Shown: positions 14,270-18,003 of the stretch, one piece after another
Numbering within the stretch: the first letter of the stretch is position 1
Layout of the letters: every line of letters starts with the position of its first letter
Origin: an uncultured Mycoplasmatota bacterium
GTDB lineage: Bacteria; Bacillota_I; Bacilli_A; RF39; UBA660
Direction of reading: 5' to 3'
Assembly: GCA_900546275.1 (NCBI GenBank)
Contig: URCH01000018.1
Coordinates: forward strand, 1-18,003
Length of the DNA: 18,003 nucleotides
Translations under genes and position numbers: made by a program
The notes under the pieces: generated by a model
The model's input: the letters and a program-made list of their open reading frames with translations, nothing else
Told to the model about the DNA's origin: nothing
The model's database searches: none

Positions 14270-15835
14270 TTATTTCATCATTTCTTTTATTTCATTTGTT
14301 GTTTCTTCTACATCAAGTCTTTGAAATAATGGTATTCCTTTTTCAATAACTTTAGTTCTATCACAAGCACCATACATAGCAGATTCTAGTGTTCTATATT
14401 GTTCTTTTATTCCTAATTGATCTAATATATTTTTAGATGTGTCTGGTATAAATGGATTTATATAAATAGCAAATATTCTTAAATTTTCAACTAAATGATA
14501 CATTACTGATTTTAGTTTTTCATGATTTTCTTCTGATTTAGATAAAATCCATGGTTCCGTTTGATCAATATATTTATTTGCTTTTGTAATTAAAGTAAAT
14601 AAATCCGATAATGAATTACTTATATATATTTTTTCAAAATCATTTTTAAAATTATTTATTGAATCTTTAACTACATTTTCTATTTCTTCATCATAATCAG
14701 TTTTTTCTTTAAATGAATTATCGATTTCACCATTAAAATATTTATTAATCATTGCTATTGTTCTATTAAGTAAATTACCTAAATCATTACACAAATCTGA
14801 ATTATATCTTTCTACAAATGTTTCTGGGGTAAATTCACTATCTGTCCCATAATTCATTAATTTAAGTAAAAAGTATCTAACCGCATCTACACCAAATTTA
14901 TCAGCAAGTACATCAGGATAAATCATGTTTCCTTTTGACTTACTCATTTTTCCATCTTTCATTACAATAAATCCATGTGAATATAGTTTTTTTGGTGTAT
15001 CTATACCTAAAGACATTAGAAATATTGGCCAATATATTGCATGGAATCTTACTATATCTTTTCCTATTATTTGTATATCAGCTGGCCAAAAAGATTTGAA
15101 TTCGCTATCATTTTCAGTTAAATATCCAAGTGAAGTAATATAGTTTGTAAGTGCATCAAGCCATACATACATAACATGTTTGGGATCATTAGGAAGTTTT
15201 ATTCCCCAACTAAATGTTGTTCTTGAAATACATAAATCTTCTAAACCTGGTTTAATAAAATTATTCATTATTTCTTCTTTTCTAAATACAGGTTCTAAAA
15301 AGTTCGGATTTTTTTCATAGAATTCTTCTATTTTAGATTGATATTTTTTAATATTAAAGAAATAGCACTCTTCTTCAGTTAAATTAACTTCTCTACCACA
15401 ATCTGGACATTTTCCATCCACCAATTGAGTTTTTGTGAAAAATGTTTCACATGGTACACAATACCAACCGCTATAATGACCTTTATATATATCGCCATTA
15501 TTACACATTTTTTCATATATTTTTAAAACAATTTCTTCATGCTTTTTATTTGTAGTTCTTATAAAATCATGTTCACTGATATTTAATTTTTCCCAAAGAT
15601 TTATAGCATTTTTTGCCATTTCATCCACATATTCTTGTGGTGTTTTCCCTGCTTCAATAGCTTTGGTTTCTATTTTTAATCCATGTTCGTCAAGTCCTGT
15701 TGTAAATTTAACATTATATCCTTCCATTCTCTTATAACGAGCTATGACATCTGCAAGTATTGTAGTATATGCTGTTCCTATATGAAATTTACCACTTGGA
15801 TAATAAATAGGTGTTGTTACATAAAAGTTTTTCAT
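14270..15835 (-). CDS. metG: Methionyl-tRNA synthetase, short form without C-terminal tRNA-binding domain
   Basis: MetRS charges tRNA-Met for initiation and elongation. In 521 residues the HIGH-type motif is FHIGTA (17-22) and the KMSKS loop is DGKMSKSKGN (294-303). One CxxC pair lies at C126/C129 and a second at C143/C146, so the zinc knuckle is of the four-cysteine kind. DEHG (49-52) and YVWLDALTNY (223-232) are further class signatures. The protein stops at LFQRLDVEETTNEIKEMMK, just after the anticodon-binding helices. The Trbp111-like domain that follows this point in the roughly 650-residue MetRS of B. subtilis is absent. The ATG at 15835 follows AAAGGAGG. It has its own promoter and no T-box, unlike valS directly downstream. 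Confidence 0.97.
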   Translation of the reverse strand: MKNFYVTTPIYYPSGKFHIGTAYTTILADVIARYKRMEGYNVKFTTGLDEHGLKIETKAIEAGKTPQEYVDEMAKNAINLWEKLNISEHDFIRTTNKKHEEIVLKIYEKMCNNGDIYKGHYSGWYCVPCETFFTKTQLVDGKCPDCGREVNLTEEECYFFNIKKYQSKIEEFYEKNPNFLEPVFRKEEIMNNFIKPGLEDLCISRTTFSWGIKLPNDPKHVMYVWLDALTNYITSLGYLTENDSEFKSFWPADIQIIGKDIVRFHAIYWPIFLMSLGIDTPKKLYSHGFIVMKDGKMSKSKGNMIYPDVLADKFGVDAVRYFLLKLMNYGTDSEFTPETFVERYNSDLCNDLGNLLNRTIAMINKYFNGEIDNSFKEKTDYDEEIENVVKDSINNFKNDFEKIYISNSLSDLFTLITKANKYIDQTEPWILSKSEENHEKLKSVMYHLVENLRIFAIYINPFIPDTSKNILDQLGIKEQYRTLESAMYGACDRTKVIEKGIPLFQRLDVEETTNEIKEMMK

Positions 15836-15854
15836 AGTTTTGCCTCCTTTAGTA

Positions 15855-15883
15855 ATTATACAATAAATTCAAAAAAATACCAA
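15855..15883 (-). promoter_or_regulatory. Promoter of metG, overlapping the preceding terminator
   Basis: A perfect -10 TATAAT (15855-15860) lies 17 bp after TTGGTA (15878-15883), a 4-of-6 match to the -35 consensus. The -35 sits in the 3' arm of the terminator of the upstream gene. The start of transcription leaves a leader of only about 15 nt. Confidence 0.65.
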
Positions 15884-15900
15884 GTTGTTATTGGTATTTT
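15870..15900 (-). terminator. Terminator after the Rpn-family gene
   Basis: A 10-bp stem (AAAATACCAA, 15900-15891, with TTGGTATTTT, 15883-15874) and a 7-nt loop run into seven Ts in total. It starts 7 nt past the stop codon. Confidence 0.88.
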
Positions 15901-15907
15901 ACAATAA

Positions 15908-16825
15908 TTACTTTAAATTTAAAATTTCATCTTTTGTTAAGCCAGTTATTTTTATAATGTCTTCAATTTGAAAATTATTTTCAATCATTGTCTTAGCAAC
16001 TTTCTGAATTCCTTGTTCAATGCCTTCCTTTATACCTTCTTTTACACCCTCCTTTATTCCTTGTTTCATTCCTTGTTTTATTCCTTGTTCTAAACCTGTT
16101 TTTTTGCCTTCTTCAATTCCTTCTAATATAGCTTTTTCTTTTTCCTCGGCTAACAAAGCTTTATATATTCCTTCTCTATCATCTTCATCCGTCATATGTT
16201 GTATAAATACAGGGTCACTATTTATTACATTCAAATCTTCCATATATCTTTCTACCACCTTATCTTTTTTTGATAGTTCTTTTAATTCATCATGTTCTAA
16301 ATTAAGCATTATAAAATATTTGTATTTTTCTATCTGTTCTTGGTTTTTATTATACCAAGTTTTCATAAAATATTCCATATTTATTTCATATATTTCAAAA
16401 TTATATACAAATCTTTCATCTTCCTCATTTTTAATTTCATATTTATATATTGCCTTTTTCTTATTTAATCCATAACTAAAATTTATTTGAATTATTTTTG
16501 TATTTTGATCATACTCTTTTCCTATCAATGTATGATTTTGATATATATTACATATATATGCTAAATTCCTTGGATGTACATAGTTTTTATTTTCTGCGTT
16601 CATTTCTACGTTTATTTTTCCAGCATTTGTTTCTAAATATAAATCTAATCTTTTACCTCTTGTATTTAAGTTCCCATTTATTAACTCTACATTATTTATT
16701 TTTATTTGTTTGATTTCTACATTTAATATATATTCTAAATAATATTTTAATAATTCAATATTATCTTTTTTTAACATTATTTCTTTGAAAGCTCTATCAT
16801 ATTTACATGTATAAAATTTTTTCAT
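15908..16825 (-). CDS. Rpn-family PD-(D/E)XK nuclease (recombination-promoting nuclease, transposase-like)
   Basis: This 305-residue protein belongs to the Rpn / PD-(D/E)XK transposase-like family, whose E. coli members are DNA endonucleases that promote RecA-independent recombination and some of which act in phage defence. The N-terminal block YDRAFKEIMLKKDNIELLKYYLEYIL (positions 9-34) and the core GKRLDLYLE...INVEMNAE give the catalytic carboxylates Asp61 and Glu74. The usual Gln/Lys after E-x is Asn76. The C-terminus holds about ten near-tetrad repeats, (E/K/Q)-G-(I/M/V)-(K/E), at 236-274, then a small LTKDEIL tail, both typical of the family. It is bounded by the terminators of rpmA and its own. 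The ribosome binding site is weak (GGATG) and no clear promoter is seen. Transfer of such genes between genomes is common; nothing flanking it looks like an inverted repeat or target duplication. Confidence 0.85.
   Translation of the reverse strand: MKKFYTCKYDRAFKEIMLKKDNIELLKYYLEYILNVEIKQIKINNVELINGNLNTRGKRLDLYLETNAGKINVEMNAENKNYVHPRNLAYICNIYQNHTLIGKEYDQNTKIIQINFSYGLNKKKAIYKYEIKNEEDERFVYNFEIYEINMEYFMKTWYNKNQEQIEKYKYFIMLNLEHDELKELSKKDKVVERYMEDLNVINSDPVFIQHMTDEDDREGIYKALLAEEKEKAILEGIEEGKKTGLEQGIKQGMKQGIKEGVKEGIKEGIEQGIQKVAKTMIENNFQIEDIIKITGLTKDEILNLK
16004..16120 (-). repeat. 12-bp tandem repeats coding the G-x-x-x-G tail of the Rpn-family protein
   Basis: About ten imperfect 12-bp units encode residues 236-274, pattern (E/Q)G(I/M/V)(K/E). 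Such simple coding repeats can expand or contract by slippage in whole codons. Confidence 0.8.
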
Positions 16826-16875
16826 TTTCTACATCCATTTATATTTTACCTTAGTAGATTTAAAATTCCTTTTTA

Positions 16876-16911
16876 TAAAAAAAATATATCCATAAATTAA
16901 TGAATATATTT
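16876..16911 (-). terminator. Terminator of the rplU-prp-rpmA operon
   Basis: A 12-bp stem (16911-16900 with 16893-16882, one T-G pair) and a 6-nt loop are followed by a run of Ts on the transcript. It starts 9 nt past the rpmA stop and marks the end of the operon. Confidence 0.88.
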
Positions 16912-16919
16912 AAAAATTA

Positions 16920-17210
16920 TTATATTGTTGGATAAACACTAACCTGTTTTCTATATTTTCCAACACGTTCAAATTTTACATAACCGTCTATTTTAGCATA
17001 TACTGTATCATCTGATCCTATACCAACATTAGTACCTGGATAAATTTTAGTACCACGTTGACGATATAGAATAGATCCACCTGTTACAAATTCACCATCG
17101 CTAGCTTTAGCTCCTAGTCTTTTAGATATTGAATCACGACCATTTTTTGTAGAACCTTGTCCTTTTTTGTGTGCGAATAATTGAATATCTAATCTCATTA
17201 AATCAAACAT
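16920..17210 (-). CDS. rpmA: 50S ribosomal protein L27 with cleavable N-terminal leader
   Basis: L27 sits at the peptidyl transferase centre, its mature N-terminus reaching the P-site tRNA. The preferred start is the ATG at 17210 (96 residues); the GTG at 17219 lies inside the AAGGAGG ribosome binding site. The precursor begins MFDLMRLDIQLFAHKKGQGS: a 12-residue leader ending in the Firmicute cleavage motif, here IQLF before AHKKG rather than the common LQFF. Removal by the Prp protease after Phe12 exposes the functional end. The rest (TKNGRDSISKRLGAK, GGSILYRQRGTKIYPG, GSDDTVYAKIDGYVKFE) is standard L27. Its ribosome binding site overlaps the prp stop codon, so the two are tightly coupled. 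A strong terminator follows. Confidence 0.97.
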   Translation of the reverse strand: MFDLMRLDIQLFAHKKGQGSTKNGRDSISKRLGAKASDGEFVTGGSILYRQRGTKIYPGTNVGIGSDDTVYAKIDGYVKFERVGKYRKQVSVYPTI

Positions 17211-17223
17211 CGGTGACACCTCC

Positions 17224-17526
17224 TTATTTATTTATTTTTATATTGTTTTTATATTGTTTTGCTAAATTTTCTAACAATTCAAGCATATTGTTTATTAATA
17301 TATCAGTATTCTTAGTATGTTTAATGACATTTATAATAACATTACCAGACTCCTGCTTAAACTTAATTGAATTATCTAGTTTAATAATTGCATTAACTGA
17401 TGTTATTACTATACTTGATACTGAAGCACAAACAATATCTTTTCCAAACTCATCATATTCTGAATGACCAGAAATATGTATATTTGTTATCTCATTATTT
17501 ACTTTTTTTACATCAACTTTAATCAT
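17224..17526 (-). CDS. prp: Prp, cysteine protease that processes L27
   Basis: Prp (YsxB/DUF464) is the small cysteine protease that removes the L27 leader in Firmicutes and relatives, an essential step in Staphylococcus aureus. The 100 residues show the catalytic pair in SGHSEYDEFGKDIVCASVSS: His21 and Cys33, with the expected G-H and D-x-V-C-A context. It lies between rplU and rpmA, the usual place. The ATG at 17526 is 2 nt after the rplU stop, and no Shine-Dalgarno sequence is seen before it, so it is probably translated by ribosomes that have just finished L21. This would keep the enzyme below its substrate in amount. Confidence 0.95.
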   Translation of the reverse strand: MIKVDVKKVNNEITNIHISGHSEYDEFGKDIVCASVSSIVITSVNAIIKLDNSIKFKQESGNVIINVIKHTKNTDILINNMLELLENLAKQYKNNIKINK

Positions 17527-17528
17527 AA

Positions 17529-17825
17529 TTATTTAACTGATTTAATTTCAATTTTAGTATATGGTTGACGATGGCCTTGAGTTCTGTGGTAATTTTTCTT
17601 TTGATTGTATTTAAATACTTTTATTTTTTTTGCTTTACCATGTTTTACAACAGTACCAGTTACAGTAGCACCTTTTACATATGGTTTTCCAACTACTCCG
17701 TTTGCCATTAATACCTTATCAAAAACAACATCTTTTCCAGATTCAACATCTAGTTTTTCTACATATAATATTGTTCCTGGTTCAACATAATATTGTTTTC
17801 CACCTGTTTCAATAACTGCTTTCAT
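17529..17825 (-). CDS. rplU: 50S ribosomal protein L21
   Basis: L21 binds 23S rRNA and L20 in the large subunit. The 98 residues begin MKAVIETGGKQYYVEPG and include the family's VVKHGKAKKIKVFKYNQKKNYHRTQGHRQPYT signature across 59-90 (basic, His/Gln-rich) and the short beta segments typical of L21. Length is close to the usual 100-103. The ATG at 17825 follows AAAGGAGG by 6-7 nt. It is first in the operon rplU-prp-rpmA and is preceded by the L21 leader RNA, which probably lets ribosomal protein feed back on the operon. Confidence 0.97.
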   Translation of the reverse strand: MKAVIETGGKQYYVEPGTILYVEKLDVESGKDVVFDKVLMANGVVGKPYVKGATVTGTVVKHGKAKKIKVFKYNQKKNYHRTQGHRQPYTKIEIKSVK

Positions 17826-17925
17826 TTTTTACCTCCTTTATAATCTAAGACTCGCCTTTGTGGTACAAGTTATTACTTGTTTTATTAACCTACTTTCGTG
17901 CGGTTGTAGAGGAGCTCTACACAAT
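17826..17925 (-). ncRNA. L21 leader RNA (autoregulatory ribosomal protein leader)
   Basis: The roughly 100-nt 5' leader of rplU is structured in the way of the Firmicute L21 leader family. First is a 7-bp hairpin, TGTAGAG/CTCTACA, near the 5' end. A conserved-looking stretch ACCGCACGAAAGTAGG follows, then the hairpin ACAAGT-aata-ACTTGT (17880-17875 with 17870-17865), and AAGGCGAGTCTTAG shortly before the ribosome binding site. The bound ligand is taken to be L21 from the family; no terminator is seen, so control would be on translation or RNA stability. Confidence 0.8.
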
Positions 17926-17930
17926 ATAGA

Positions 17931-17959
17931 ATTTTACCATAATTACTAATAGAAGTCAA
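17931..17959 (-). promoter_or_regulatory. Promoter of the rplU-prp-rpmA operon
   Basis: The -35 TTGACT (17954-17959) and extended -10 TGG-TAAAAT (hexamer 17931-17936) are 17 bp apart. Transcription should start near 17925, at the foot of the L21 leader. Confidence 0.75.
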
Positions 17960-18003
17960 ACTTTTTATTTAAAACTTCTTTTTCTGTATAATATATTTTA
18001 TTT

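Noticed and set aside
16020..16475. Plus-strand open frame rich in Pro/Phe/Ile repeats (151 codons)
   Set aside because: It is the antisense image of the Rpn-family gene's Gly-rich repeat tail; it has no ribosome binding site or promoter and the opposite frame is clearly the real gene.
16826..16875. Promoter for the Rpn-family gene
   Set aside because: A TAAAAT is present but there is no acceptable -35 at 16-18 bp; the sequence is too AT-rich to choose a box.
15860..16911. Insertion-sequence boundaries around the transposase-like Rpn gene
   Set aside because: The flanking inverted repeats are the terminators of Rpn and rpmA with U-tracts, they differ from one another, and no target duplication was seen.

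Overview
The window is a very AT-rich bacterial chromosome segment. All 15 genes I can support lie on the minus strand, so transcription runs from high to low coordinates. The organism looks like a low-GC Firmicute close to the Mollicutes, probably one of the uncultured gut Bacilli/RF39-type lineages. Evidence is the rplU-prp-rpmA cluster with an L27 carrying a cleavable N-terminal leader, a T-box in front of valS, a Firmicute-type long S12, AAGGAGG ribosome binding sites, TTGACA/TATAAT promoters with 16-17 bp spacers, and an Rpn-type nuclease. The code looks standard: every Trp codon I checked is TGG. The visible stops are 13 TAA and 2 TAG, with no TGA. The lineage is inferred from gene style, not from a search.

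Layout in transcription order. (1) 17.96-16.88 kb: promoter, L21 leader RNA, rplU, prp, rpmA, strong terminator. Prp is the protease that trims L27. (2) 16.83-15.87 kb: an Rpn-family PD-(D/E)XK nuclease with its own terminator. (3) 15.88-11.42 kb: metG (short form), then valS behind a valine T-box riboswitch with a readable GUA specifier. (4) 11.4-9.5 kb: a two-gene unit of an unknown protein and a membrane-anchored VanY-type carboxypeptidase. (5) 9.47-6.06 kb: topB and obg. (6) 6.05-0.8 kb: an accessory stretch of mostly singly transcribed genes: a possible degenerate acyltransferase, a seven-TM hybrid histidine pseudokinase, a tandem helicase-associated-domain protein, an 84-residue unknown and an NrtR-like Nudix/winged-helix regulator. 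(7) 0.8-0 kb: rpsL and the start of rpsG, probably the beginning of the str operon, with a consensus promoter and a roughly 90-nt leader.

The points most worth a second look are two. The hybrid kinase has lost both phosphoacceptor histidines (HisKA and HPt) and its ATP-binding glycine boxes, but keeps an intact receiver. S12 has isoleucine in place of the near-invariant proline of the streptomycin loop (KDLPG to KDLIG). Regulatory DNA is very compact: in several places the U-tract of one gene's terminator runs into the -35 box of the next promoter.

No tRNA, rRNA, CRISPR array or insertion sequence was seen, and no gene-free stretch exceeds 300 bases. The longest, 13977-14269, is filled by the valS promoter and T-box. 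In 17960-18003, upstream of the rplU promoter, I see nothing recognisable.
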